Shown here piece after piece: positions 49,795-58,786 of a stretch of DNA of 64,000 nt. Position 1 is the stretch's first letter. Each line of letters begins with the position of its first letter. This DNA is from Kribbella pittospori. Its GTDB lineage: Bacteria; Actinomycetota; Actinomycetes; Propionibacteriales; Kribbellaceae. The translations under genes were made by a program, and so were the position numbers. Below the pieces are notes generated by a model. It ran no database searches and was not told the DNA's origin. It worked only from the letters and a program-made list of their open reading frames with translations. The DNA is taken from NCBI RefSeq assembly GCF_004331465.1, contig NZ_SJKB01000002.1, forward strand, positions 124,001-188,000. The letters are read 5' to 3'.

Positions 49795-51316
49795 CCGTCG
49801 TACCCGCGACCGCGGCGCCAGGGACGGGTTGTGGAAGGGGTGCACAGGTCGTGTCCGGGCCCGGACCAGGCTTGCGCGGTGGCAGCGTGCCGTTCGTGAG
49901 ATAGGCGGCCACCTGGTTGTCGAGGCAGGCGTTGCCGGACAGAGAACTGGCGTGGGACGTGCCACCCGGCAAGGCGATCAGACTTGAGTGCGGGTACCGC
50001 CGACGTACCTCGAGGCTGCCTTCGAACGGAGTCGGTGCATCGAGGGTCTGATCGATGAGCAACACGTTGCCCACCTTGCTGCCGTCGATCTCGAGGGGCT
50101 TGTGCGCGGGAGCCGGCCAGTACAGGCACGGCGAGTTGTACCAGGCGTTCGCCCAGGTCTCGTACGGCGCCTTGGCGAAGGTCAGCCAGTTGTCGCGCTC
50201 CCAGGTCGACCACTTCTGCGGCCACTGCACGTCGGTGCACTGCACCGCGCTGTAGACGGCATAGAAGTTGTCGTTGCCGAGTCCGCTCGCACCCAGGTAG
50301 TGGTCCACCAGGTTCGAGACGTCGCCGGCATTGACATAGCGAGCGAACGTGTCACCCAGATCGGTCCAGGTCGACTGGAAGTAGCCGGTGAGCAGGAAGG
50401 TGTCGACCCACTCGTCGCCGCCGATCTTGCCGTCGGCCGGGTGGAACGTCAGCTTGGCCTCGGTCTCGTAGAACAGCCGCTCGACCGCCTTCTCCGTCGT
50501 CCCGAGGTGATACACCCTGTCGTACGTCGCCAGCCAGCCGAACCAGATCTTGATGTTCCGGTCGAACGCCACGTCCTGGTTCAGGTTGGCCTGGTAGAAG
50601 ACATTTCGCGGGTCGACGTTGCTGTCCAGCACCATGCGCCGTACCCGCGACGGGAAGAGCGTGCTGTACACCTGACCGAGATAGGTGCCGTACGAGAAGC
50701 CGTAGTAGTTGATCCGCTCCACGCCGAGCGCTGCGCGGATGCTGTCGACGTCCCGGGCGCTGTCGATCGTGGTCATGTGCGACAGGATGGGACCGTTCGC
50801 CTTGCAGGCGTCCGCGTAGCCCTTCGCCCGGCCGAGCCAGGTCTGCACCGTGGACTTCAGCACCGGCAGATAGGTCGGCCGGTTGAAGCCGAAGTAGTCC
50901 GGGTCGCACGACAGCGAGGGTTGCGACGAGCCGACGCCCCGCGGGTCGAACCCGATCCAGTCGTAGTAGCCGCCCGCGCCGTTCGGCACCGCTTGTCCCA
51001 GGGTGGACAAGGCCAGCCCGGATCCTCCCGGCCCGCCCGGATTGACCAGCATGACGCCCTGGGCCTGCGCGTCCGGAACAGTGTGCTTGATCCGGGACAC
51101 AGCGATCCTGATCGTCGCGCCGCCCGGTTTCGCGTAGTCCAGCGGCACGGGCACCAGAGCGCATTCTGCTCCGGCGTCCTGCAGTCCCGGGTTGGCGCAC
51201 GTCGTCCAGTCGATCGACGCCTCGGCGGTGGCCGGCGGTGCCGTGGCAACCGGTGTGAGTCCTGCTGCGACAACCACCCCGGTCGCGAGCAGGCCCAACG
51301 CCCTCAGTCTTCTCAT
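49730..51316 (-). CDS. Secreted TAP-family alpha/beta hydrolase (tripeptidyl aminopeptidase type)
   Basis: A signal peptide (about residues 1-31) precedes a 500-residue alpha/beta hydrolase. The oxyanion region NPGGPGGSG is near 92-100, the nucleophile is in GFSYGTYLG near 205 and a TAP C-terminal domain ends with GTSHASSL. The family removes N-terminal peptides from exported proteins in Streptomyces. GGAGGGG precedes the ATG at 51316. The convergent AfsR-like gene overlaps its end by 65 bp. Confidence 0.87.
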   Translation of the reverse strand: MRRLRALGLLATGVVVAAGLTPVATAPPATAEASIDWTTCANPGLQDAGAECALVPVPLDYAKPGGATIRIAVSRIKHTVPDAQAQGVMLVNPGGPGGSGLALSTLGQAVPNGAGGYYDWIGFDPRGVGSSQPSLSCDPDYFGFNRPTYLPVLKSTVQTWLGRAKGYADACKANGPILSHMTTIDSARDVDSIRAALGVERINYYGFSYGTYLGQVYSTLFPSRVRRMVLDSNVDPRNVFYQANLNQDVAFDRNIKIWFGWLATYDRVYHLGTTEKAVERLFYETEAKLTFHPADGKIGGDEWVDTFLLTGYFQSTWTDLGDTFARYVNAGDVSNLVDHYLGASGLGNDNFYAVYSAVQCTDVQWPQKWSTWERDNWLTFAKAPYETWANAWYNSPCLYWPAPAHKPLEIDGSKVGNVLLIDQTLDAPTPFEGSLEVRRRYPHSSLIALPGGTSHASSLSGNACLDNQVAAYLTNGTLPPRKPGPGPDTTCAPLPQPVPGAAVAGTTVTSTQPVARRGSGFVSPGPHG

Positions 51317-51405
51317 CCAGACCCCTCCAGTCCCTGTGGCTCACGACTTTGAAGGGACTATGGCAAGGGCTGTCTTCAAAACGCTGTCGAACCGACAACC
51401 CGGCC

Positions 51406-52363
51406 TCAGGCGCGGGAGATGAGTAGCCAGGCGAGATAGGCGACGTACGCCGCGACGAAGATGCCGCCCTCGGTTCGGGTGATGCGGCGGCTGGAGACGA
51501 AGACCGGTATGCAGGCCACGGCCGCGCCGACCATCAGCAGGAGATCGCTCTGCAGCACCTCGTCGGGGACCTCGACGACGCCGGGGGGCCGCGAGGATCG
51601 TGACTCCGAGAATGATCGCGATGTTGTAGACGCTCGATCCGAGGAGGTTGCCCAGGGCAATGTCACGGTTCCCCCGGATCGTCGAGACGATTGTGGTCAC
51701 CAGCTCGGGAGCCGACGTACCGATCGCGATGATCGTCAGTCCGATCACGGCGTCGCTGACTCCGAACGCCTGCGCAGCGTCGACCGCACCGTCCACCAGC
51801 AGCGTCGCGCCGATCACGATGACCGCGATCCCCACCACCAGGCTCACCACGGCCATCCAGGGCCTGGTCTTCTTCGCACTGGTGTCGGCCTGGTACTCCG
51901 CCTGGACGGACGAGGACTCCTGACGGCTCGTACGCAGAACCCCTACCGTGTAGCCGATCCCGAGCAGCAACAGCACGACACCATCCAGCGTGCCGAGGGT
52001 GCCGTCGAGCGACACGAGCAGGAGCACCACCGACACCCCGGCCATGCACGGAAGGTCGAACCGCACCGTCCGGGAGTCGAGCACGATGGGTGCGATCAGG
52101 GCACTCAGGCCGAGGATCAGCAACAGGTTGACCAGGTTCGTGCCCACGATGTTGCCGACCGCCAGACCGGCGCTGTCCTGCCGCGCGGCGTCGATCCCGA
52201 TCGCCAACTCCGGCATGCTGGTGCCGAGTGACACCACCGTCACCCCGACGACGATCGGCGCGATCCCCAGCCGCAGCGCCAGCCCGGTCCCGCCTCGAAC
52301 CAGCAGCTCGGCGCCCCCCAACAGGCCGACGAGACCGCCGGCGATCAGCAAGGCGCTCGACAC
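51406..52363 (-). pseudogene. Ca2+/Na+ exchanger (CaCA/YrbG type), frameshifted
   Basis: The first part (about residues 1-260) shows the two CaCA alpha repeats: GTSMPELAIG...GTNLVNLLL and GTSAPELVTT...GSSVYNIAIILG. After TILAAP the frame turns into an Arg-rich string, while the -1 frame continues the family with GVVEVPDEVLQSDLLLM, RRITRTEGGIF and YLAWLL, ending at 51406. Removing one base from the G6 run at 51583-51588 restores a 318-residue exchanger of normal length. It is either a real mutation, phase variation or a sequence error. GTG start at 52363. Confidence 0.85.
51583..51588. other. G6 run, site of the frameshift
   Basis: Six Gs on the plus strand (CCCCCC in the gene). Five would keep the exchanger frame open; six shift it. 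Homopolymer slippage is the likely cause, biological or technical. Confidence 0.75.
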
Positions 52364-52413
52364 CGCCCCACCGTCTCACGGCCCCACCAGCGGGCCAACC
52401 CACTACCGCGGCG

Positions 52414-53577
52414 TCAGCCGAGGCCCTTCAGCAGTTGGCGGGCCATGACGATGCGCTGGACCTGGTTGGTGCCTTCGTAGATCTGGGTGATCTTGGCGTC
52501 GCGCATCATGCGTTCGACCGGGTAGTCGTGGGTGTAGCCGTAGCCGCCGAGGAGTTGGACGGCGTCGGTGGTGACGGCCATGGCCACGTCGGAGGCGAAG
52601 CACTTGGCGGCGGCGCCGAAGTAGGTGAGGTCGGCGGCGTTGCGCTCGGAGCGGGCGGCGGCGGAGTACGTGAGCTGGCGGGCGGCCTCGATCTTCATGC
52701 CCATGTCGGCGAGCATGAACTGCAGGCCCTGGAACTCCGCGATCGCCTTGCCGAACTGCTTGCGCTCCTTGACGTATCCGAGCGCGTAGTCGAGCGCGCC
52801 CTGCGCGATCCCAAGCGCCTGCGCTGCGATCGTCACCCGGGTGTGATCCAGCGTCGCCATCGCAGTGGCGAAGCCGGTGCCCGAGTCGCCGATCATCCGG
52901 TCGGCGGGGATCCGGACGTTGTCGAGGTACACCTCACGCGTCGGCGACCCCTTGATGCCGAGCTTCTTCTCCGGCGCACCGAAGGAGACGCCGTCGTCGG
53001 ACTTCTCGACGACGAACGCCGAGATCCCGCGAGACCGCGCGTCCGGATCGGTCACCGCGAAGACGGTGTAGTAGTCGCTGACGCCGGCGTTGGTGATCCA
53101 CCGCTTCACGCCGTTCAGTACGTACGAGTCCCCGTCGAGCACCGCGCGGGTCTTCATCGAGGCGGCGTCCGAACCGGCCTCAGGCTCGGACAGGCAGTAC
53201 GAGAACATCGCGTCGCCCGCGGCCACCGGCGGCAGGTAGCGCTGCTTGACCTGGTCCGACGCGGACAGCAGCAGCGGCAGCGAGCCGAGCTTGTTCACCG
53301 CCGGGATCAGCGAGGTCGAGGCACAGGCCCGGGCGACCTCCTCGATCACGATCACCGTCGCGAGCGCGTCCGCCCCGGCGCCGCCGTACTCCTCCGGGAT
53401 GTGCGGCGCGTGGAAGTCCGACGCCTTCAGCGCGTCGTACGACGCCTTCGGGAACTCGGCCAGCTCGTCCACATCGCCCGCGTGCGGGGCGACCTTGGCG
53501 TCGCAGACGTCGCGGACCGCGGCCCGGATCGCCTCGTGCTCCTCGGACAGCGCGTACAGGTCGAATGAGTTACTCAC
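52414..53577 (-). CDS. Acyl-CoA dehydrogenase
   Basis: A 387-residue FAD enzyme of fatty-acid or branched-chain acyl-CoA oxidation. The pattern is complete: YCLSEPEAGSD (FAD and substrate loop), WITNAG, RKQFGKAI, QLLGGYGYTHDYPVERMMRDAKITQIYEGTNQ near the C-terminus with the catalytic Glu in YEGT. The substrate chain length is not evident. The frame extends to 53658; the GTG at 53577 is supported by TACAGT 7 nt upstream. It is divergent from ugd. Confidence 0.92.
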   Translation of the reverse strand: MSNSFDLYALSEEHEAIRAAVRDVCDAKVAPHAGDVDELAEFPKASYDALKASDFHAPHIPEEYGGAGADALATVIVIEEVARACASTSLIPAVNKLGSLPLLLSASDQVKQRYLPPVAAGDAMFSYCLSEPEAGSDAASMKTRAVLDGDSYVLNGVKRWITNAGVSDYYTVFAVTDPDARSRGISAFVVEKSDDGVSFGAPEKKLGIKGSPTREVYLDNVRIPADRMIGDSGTGFATAMATLDHTRVTIAAQALGIAQGALDYALGYVKERKQFGKAIAEFQGLQFMLADMGMKIEAARQLTYSAAARSERNAADLTYFGAAAKCFASDVAMAVTTDAVQLLGGYGYTHDYPVERMMRDAKITQIYEGTNQVQRIVMARQLLKGLG

Positions 53578-53590
53578 GAGTTGCACTGTA
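53578..53590 (-). promoter_or_regulatory. Leaderless -10 of the acyl-CoA dehydrogenase gene
   Basis: TACAGT (53590-53585 on the minus strand) is 7 nt before the GTG at 53577. Confidence 0.55.
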
Positions 53591-53689
53591 CGACGTACGC
53601 CCGCCCGCGGGGAGCCGAAAGTGACCAACAGCGCACGGCCCGGAGGCTCCGTGGCCATGAGCCGGTCACCGGCTGATAACCGTGGTGGG

Positions 53690-53702
53690 TAGAGTCCCGG
53701 AC
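53690..53702 (+). promoter_or_regulatory. Leaderless -10 of ugd
   Basis: TAGAGT (53690-53695) is 7 nt before the ATG at 53703, with no ribosome site. Confidence 0.55.
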
Positions 53703-55040
53703 ATGAGTGAAGCGACCTCCCGCCCCCTGCGGATCGCCGTGATCGGCACCAACTACCTCGGCGCGAACACCGCCGCCGGGATGGCCGAGTTCGGTTTCGA
53801 CGTGATCGGGGTCGAGATCGACGAGCACCGGCTGAAGCTGCTGAACGACGGCAAGGCGCCGCTGTACGAACCCGGGCTGGACCCGCTGCTGAAGAAACAC
53901 ACCGAGTCCGGCCGGCTGCGGTTCACCAAGGACTATCAGCTGATCGCGGACTGGGCCGACGTGCACTTCATCTGCGTCGGCACGCCGCAACTCGAGGGCA
54001 GCGAGGCGGCCGACCTGGCGCAGGTGAACTCGGTCGTGGACATGCTGGCGCCGCTGCTCACCCGGCCGACCCTGGTGGTCGGTCGCTCCACCGTCCCGGT
54101 CGGTACGTCGAAGCTGGTCGAGCAGCGCTTCCACGCCGAGTCCCCGGCCGGTACGGCGGTCGAGATCGCCTGGCAGCCCGAGTTCCTCCGCGAGGCGCAC
54201 GGCGTGGACGACACGCTGCACCCGGACCGGCTGGTGTTCGGCGTCCAGTCCGCGACCGCGGAAGCACGCCTGCGCGAGGTCTTCGCCACCCCGATCGGCG
54301 AGGGTACGCCGGTAGTGGTCTGCAACCTGCCGACCGCCGAACTGGTGAAGGGCGGCGCGAACGCCTTCCTGGCCACGAAGATCTCGTTCATCAACGCGCT
54401 CGCCGAGATGGCCGACGCAACCGGTGCCGACGTCACCCAGCTGGCGGACGCGCTGGGGTACGACAAGCGGATCGGCCGCGGCATGCTGAACGCGGGTCCT
54501 GGGTACGGCGGCGGTTGCCTGCCGAAGGATCTGCGCGCCTTCATGGCCCGGGCCGGCGAGCTCGGGGTCGAGGAGGTGATCACGCTGCTGCGTGAGGTCG
54601 ACGACATCAACCAGCACCGCCGGGCCCGGATCGTCGACGTCACCCACGAGGTGCTCGGCGGCGAGTGGGTCGGCCGGAACGTCACCGTCCTCGGGGCCGC
54701 GTTCAAGGCCGGGACTGACGACGTACGCGACTCGCCTGCTCTCGACGTGGCCGGCCGGATCCAGCTGCACGGCGCGAACGTCACGGTCTACGATCCGGAG
54801 GCGATGGAGAACGCCCGCAAGGTCCGTCCGACGCTGCGGTACGCCGCCTCCGCCACCGAGGCGTGCGAGGGCGCTCACGCCGTACTGCACCTGACCGAGT
54901 GGCCCGAGTTCCGCGAGCTCGACCCGGCCGCCCTGCGGGGAGTCGTCACCGCGCCGGCGATCATCGACGCCCGCCTCCTGCTCGACGCGGCGAAGTGGCG
55001 CGCCGCGGGCTGGATCTACCGCGCCCCGGGCAAGCCCTAG
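53703..55040 (+). CDS. ugd: UDP-glucose 6-dehydrogenase
   Basis: It oxidises UDP-glucose to UDP-glucuronate with two NAD, feeding envelope polysaccharides. The catalytic Cys272 is in GYGGGCLPKD, and Lys226/Asn231 in ATKISFINALAE are conserved. The nucleotide motif reads GTNYLG (15-20), where most relatives have GxGYxG, so one glycine is replaced by Asn. Length 445 is normal. It is divergent from an acyl-CoA dehydrogenase gene. With galE and manC in the window it forms a set of nucleotide-sugar enzymes. Confidence 0.9.
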   Translation: MSEATSRPLRIAVIGTNYLGANTAAGMAEFGFDVIGVEIDEHRLKLLNDGKAPLYEPGLDPLLKKHTESGRLRFTKDYQLIADWADVHFICVGTPQLEGSEAADLAQVNSVVDMLAPLLTRPTLVVGRSTVPVGTSKLVEQRFHAESPAGTAVEIAWQPEFLREAHGVDDTLHPDRLVFGVQSATAEARLREVFATPIGEGTPVVVCNLPTAELVKGGANAFLATKISFINALAEMADATGADVTQLADALGYDKRIGRGMLNAGPGYGGGCLPKDLRAFMARAGELGVEEVITLLREVDDINQHRRARIVDVTHEVLGGEWVGRNVTVLGAAFKAGTDDVRDSPALDVAGRIQLHGANVTVYDPEAMENARKVRPTLRYAASATEACEGAHAVLHLTEWPEFRELDPAALRGVVTAPAIIDARLLLDAAKWRAAGWIYRAPGKP

Positions 55041-55044
55041 GCCG

Positions 55045-56265
55045 CTAGGTGACGGTGGCGGAGCGTAGGACAGGGCGGGTCAGGACGACGAGACCGGTGG
55101 CGGCCGAGGCGATGGAGATGAAGAGGCAGACACCGTTGATGCCGAACCCGTCCAGATCCGCGAGGCTGCCGAGCACCGGGTTCATCACCACGAGCGCGAG
55201 GCTCTGGCACAGCACCACGACGGACTGCAGGCGGGACTGGTAGTCCCGCTCGACCGAGTTCATCAGCAGCGGCAGCACGTGGCCGGTGAACGTGCCGACG
55301 CCGATCCCGCTCAGTACGCCGGCAGCGAAGGCCAGCGGCAGCGGATCGAGGAACGAGAGGCCGAGCAGACCAGCGGCCGCCACCAGCAGTCCGAGGGCGG
55401 CGAAGATGCCCGGCCGGGGAAACGCGCCGCGCAACAGGATGCGCAACGCGATCACCCCCACTCCGAGGCTCCGGCTGGCCACCAGCAGACCCGCGGTCGC
55501 AGCGTCCCAGCCGTGCGACCGGGCCAGCAGTGGGAAGAGCAACGCATCCAGCGGCATCAGCAGACCGGCCGCGACCGTCATCGTGATCAGCAGCGCCCGG
55601 GTCAACGGCCGGCCGAAGGCGACCTTGATCCCGTCCACGATCGACCGGAACATGCCGGTCTGCATCCGCCGCGGTGGGCTGATCGTGTTCCGGAGCAGCA
55701 GCAGTACGCCGATCATCACGCCGAAGGTGATGGCGTCGAACCCCGCCGCCGCGGTGAGCCCGGACCAGCTGACCAGTACGCCGCCGACCGCCGTACCGGT
55801 CACGGCGAAGACCACGCCGGTGACCTGGAAGCTGGCCAGCGCGCGCGGCACCTGCTCCGGCGGGACGAGCAGCCGGGGCATCGAGCGCGACGACGGCAGG
55901 AAGAACGCGTCGATCACGCCGACGATCAGCGCCAGCCCGAGCAGCAGCCAGATCGGTTCACCGACGGCCAGAGTGGCCGGGACCAGCGCCAGCGTCAGCA
56001 GGAACATCGCGGTACAACTGGCCAGCAACACGCGCGGGGCGCCGAACCGATCGCCTACCGCACCGCCGACCAGCAGCAGGGCGGCCCGCGGCGCGGCGGC
56101 CAGGAGCAGGACAAGTCCGGCGGTACGGCCACCGTGTTGGCTGGCGGACCATCCGATGGCGAACGTCATCGTCAGGTCGCCGAGGAGGGACACGGCAGCA
56201 CCGAACAGCCAGATCCAATAACGGACCGGGATGCGCTGCGTATCCGGTTCAGCGGGCGGAGTCAC
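55045..56265 (-). CDS. MFS exporter (MFS_3 / enterobactin-exporter type)
   Basis: A 406-residue, 12-helix MFS protein. The pattern GGAVGDRFGAPRVLL after helix 2, the DAFFLPSSRSMPRLL segment and the long central loop fit the MFS_3 group, which exports siderophores, macrolides or other metabolites. The substrate is unknown. GTG start at 56265, with TAAGGT 8 nt upstream. The stop is 4 bp from the ugd stop on the other strand. Confidence 0.84.
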   Translation of the reverse strand: MTPPAEPDTQRIPVRYWIWLFGAAVSLLGDLTMTFAIGWSASQHGGRTAGLVLLLAAAPRAALLLVGGAVGDRFGAPRVLLASCTAMFLLTLALVPATLAVGEPIWLLLGLALIVGVIDAFFLPSSRSMPRLLVPPEQVPRALASFQVTGVVFAVTGTAVGGVLVSWSGLTAAAGFDAITFGVMIGVLLLLRNTISPPRRMQTGMFRSIVDGIKVAFGRPLTRALLITMTVAAGLLMPLDALLFPLLARSHGWDAATAGLLVASRSLGVGVIALRILLRGAFPRPGIFAALGLLVAAAGLLGLSFLDPLPLAFAAGVLSGIGVGTFTGHVLPLLMNSVERDYQSRLQSVVVLCQSLALVVMNPVLGSLADLDGFGINGVCLFISIASAATGLVVLTRPVLRSATVT

Positions 56266-56279
56266 GATCGACGACCTTA
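56266..56279 (-). promoter_or_regulatory. Leaderless -10 of the MFS gene at 56265
   Basis: TAAGGT (56279-56274 on the minus strand) is 8 nt before the GTG. Confidence 0.45.
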
Positions 56280-56340
56280 GACGACATCGGTTGGGATCTC
56301 ACGATCTACCCTGCCCGGCCTGTGGAAAACAATTACATCG

Positions 56341-56844
56341 TCAGGATTTACGGAGCTCTGTCGCCTCGTCACGCACCGTGGCACCCTTGGCCCGGGCGAG
56401 GTCGGCCAGCGACTCCTGGAAGGCGATCATCCGGTCCCGCAGTTTCTCGTCGGACGCGGCCAGGATCCGGACCGCCAGCAGGCCCGCGTTGCGGGCATTC
56501 CCGATCGACACCGTCGCCACCGGGACCCCGGCCGGCATCTGCACGATCGACAGCAGCGAGTCCATCCCGTCCAGGTACTTGAGCGGCACCGGTACGCCGA
56601 TCACCGGCAGCGGAGTCACCGACGCGAGCATGCCGGGCAGGTGCGCGGCCCCGCCGGCGCCGGCGATCAGCACCTTCAGGCCGCGCTCGTGTGCTGACCG
56701 TCCGTAATCGATCATCTCGGCCGGCATCCGGTGCGCCGACACGACGTCTGCCTCAAAGGGCACATCGAACTCCGCGCAGACCTCGGCGGCAGCTTTCATC
56801 GTCGGCCAGTCCGAATCCGACCCCATCACGATTCCAACGCTCAT
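56341..56844 (-). CDS. purE: N5-carboxyaminoimidazole ribonucleotide mutase
   Basis: A 167-residue class I PurE that moves the carboxyl group of N5-CAIR to give CAIR in purine synthesis. GSDSDWP is at residues 8-14 and the catalytic His is in SAHRMP near 37. AAGGGA stands 9 nt before the ATG. It follows purK after 12 bp on the same strand, the standard purKE operon of actinobacteria. Confidence 0.95.
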   Translation of the reverse strand: MSVGIVMGSDSDWPTMKAAAEVCAEFDVPFEADVVSAHRMPAEMIDYGRSAHERGLKVLIAGAGGAAHLPGMLASVTPLPVIGVPVPLKYLDGMDSLLSIVQMPAGVPVATVSIGNARNAGLLAVRILAASDEKLRDRMIAFQESLADLARAKGATVRDEATELRKS

Positions 56845-56856
56845 GCCGCAAATCCC

Positions 56857-58050
56857 TTACTCGTCGATGGTTCCGGTCAGGTACGCCGCCGCGTGCCGGG
56901 CGCGCTCCCGGGTCTCCTCGAGGTCGTCGCCGTACGCCGTGACGTGGCCGACCTTGCGTCCGGGCTGCACCGATTTCCCGTAGAAGTGGACCTTCAGCCC
57001 GGGATCGCGGGCCAGGCAGTGCAGTAGCCCTCGGTGCATGTCCTCGACGTCGCCGCCGAGCACATTGACCATCACCGTGTACGGCGCTCGCGCGGCCGGC
57101 GACCCGAGTGGCAGGTCCAGCACCGCCCGCAGGTGGTTCTCGAACTGGGAGGTGACCGCACCGTCGATCGACCAGTGGCCGGTGTTGTGCGGGCGCATCG
57201 CCAACTCGTTCACCAGCAGGCGTCCGTCGCGGGCCTCGAACATCTCCACCGCGAGGATCCCGACCACTCCGAGCTCGCCGGCGATCTTCAGCGCGGTCTG
57301 CTGCGCCTGCGCGGCCTTGTCCGGCGCGAGACCGGGCGCGGGTGCGGTGACCTCGACGCAGATGCCGTCCTTCTGCACCGACTCGACGATCGGGTAGGCG
57401 ACCGCCTGTCCGTGCGGCGAACGGGCGACGATCGCCGACAGTTCGCGAACGAAGTCCACCTTCTCCTCGGCCAGGATCGGTACGCCGCTGCCGAACGCGG
57501 CCGCGACCGCCTCGTCGTCCGGGCCGTCGACGAACCAGACGCCCTTGCCGTCGTATCCGCCGCGGGTGGTCTTCAGGATGATCGGGAATCCGCCGACCCG
57601 CTTGGCGAAATCGGCCACGTCGGCCGGCGTCTCAACGACCTGATGGGCCGGCGACGGTGCGTCGAAGGTGTCCAGCCGCCGGCGCATGACCGCCTTGTCC
57701 TGGGCGTGCACGAGCGCGTCCGGACCAGGGTGGACCTTGACCTCGTCGGCCTCGAGCGTGTGCAGCAGATCCGTGGGCACGTGCTCGTGGTCGAACGTGA
57801 CCACGTCACACTCCGCGGCGAACCGGCGTACCGTCTCGGGGTCCTTGTAGTCGCCGACGGGCGCGTCCGCGACCGCCTGCGCCGCCGACACCGTCGGGCC
57901 CTCGGCCAGCACCCTGAGCTGGATGCCGAGCGCGACCGCGGTCTCCTGCGTCATCCGGGCCAACTGTCCACCGCCGACCATGCCGACCACAGGTGTACCG
58001 GCCGGGAGGTCCTTCCGATCGAACTTCACAGGTTGGAGCCTAATGTCCAT
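56857..58050 (-). CDS. purK: N5-carboxyaminoimidazole ribonucleotide synthase
   Basis: An ATP-grasp enzyme of 397 residues that carboxylates AIR with bicarbonate and ATP, giving the substrate of PurE. VGMVGGGQLARM marks the N-terminus; FDHEHVP, KTTRGGYDGKGVW and NELAMRPHNTGHWSIDG are the ATP-grasp and substrate motifs. The frame extends upstream to 58188, but the ATG at 58050 gives the family length. It forms an operon with purE. Confidence 0.95.
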   Translation of the reverse strand: MDIRLQPVKFDRKDLPAGTPVVGMVGGGQLARMTQETAVALGIQLRVLAEGPTVSAAQAVADAPVGDYKDPETVRRFAAECDVVTFDHEHVPTDLLHTLEADEVKVHPGPDALVHAQDKAVMRRRLDTFDAPSPAHQVVETPADVADFAKRVGGFPIILKTTRGGYDGKGVWFVDGPDDEAVAAAFGSGVPILAEEKVDFVRELSAIVARSPHGQAVAYPIVESVQKDGICVEVTAPAPGLAPDKAAQAQQTALKIAGELGVVGILAVEMFEARDGRLLVNELAMRPHNTGHWSIDGAVTSQFENHLRAVLDLPLGSPAARAPYTVMVNVLGGDVEDMHRGLLHCLARDPGLKVHFYGKSVQPGRKVGHVTAYGDDLEETRERARHAAAYLTGTIDE

Positions 58051-58171
58051 ACAACAACCTGCTGCAGGCGGCCACCGCGGCGCGCGGGCGATTTCGGAAC
58101 CGGGCCGTTCGCCGGGTACCGTGGGAAGCTGCCCTCCCGTCGCGGTGTGATCACAGAAGGTTCCGGAGACC

Positions 58172-58732
58172 TTGAAGCTCGTCACCAAGCTCTACGGCCA
58201 GGTCGAGCACCTGGTCCACGAAGTGGCCAAGTTCGGTCTTGTCGGTCTGCTCGGTCTGGTCGTCGATCTGCCGATCTACAACTGGCTGGTCTTCAACAAC
58301 CCGCTGGTGCTCGCCGACTCCGGCGAGGGCATGCTGCACCACAAGCCGCTGACCGCGAAGCTGATCTCGACCACGGTGGCGACCGTCGCGACGTACTTCG
58401 GGAACCGGTACTGGACCTGGAAGCACCGTGAGCGCAGCGGGCTGCACCGCGAGTACGTGCTGTTCTTCGTGCTGAACGGCATCGGCCTGCTGATCGCGGC
58501 CGGCTGCCTGGCCTTCTCCCGCTACGTGCTGGACCTGCACACCTGGCTGTCCGACAACATCGCCGCGAACTTCATCGGCCTGGGCCTCGGCACGCTGTTC
58601 CGCTTCTGGTCGTACCGCAAGTTCGTCTTCCGCGAGGAGATCGAGCTCGACGAAGCCGAGCACGAGCCCACCCCGGACTCCCCCGCCGAGCTCGACCCGG
58701 AGACCACCGGCGACCTGCCCGCCGTTCGCTGA
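58172..58732 (+). CDS. GtrA-family membrane protein
   Basis: A 186-residue protein with four membrane helices typical of GtrA (FGLVGLLGLVVDLPIYNWLV, TYFGNRYWTW, the central FFVLNGIGLL helix and FRFWSYRKFVF), then an acidic Glu/Pro-rich tail of about 40 residues. GtrA-like proteins are thought to flip or help transfer undecaprenyl-linked glucose or arabinose in envelope glycan synthesis. TTG start with GGAG 5 nt upstream. It is divergent from purK. Confidence 0.85.
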   Translation: MKLVTKLYGQVEHLVHEVAKFGLVGLLGLVVDLPIYNWLVFNNPLVLADSGEGMLHHKPLTAKLISTTVATVATYFGNRYWTWKHRERSGLHREYVLFFVLNGIGLLIAAGCLAFSRYVLDLHTWLSDNIAANFIGLGLGTLFRFWSYRKFVFREEIELDEAEHEPTPDSPAELDPETTGDLPAVR

Positions 58733-58751
58733 TCTCTCCCGCGAAAGGCCG

Positions 58752-58786
58752 TTGGTTGTGTCGGTCGGTCGTGTGAGGATGCGGAC
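58752..58786 (+). promoter_or_regulatory. Possible promoter of the Eis-like gene
   Basis: -35 TTGGTT (58752-58757), a 17-nt spacer and -10-like GAGGAT (58775-58780), 6 nt before the GTG. Confidence 0.4.
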
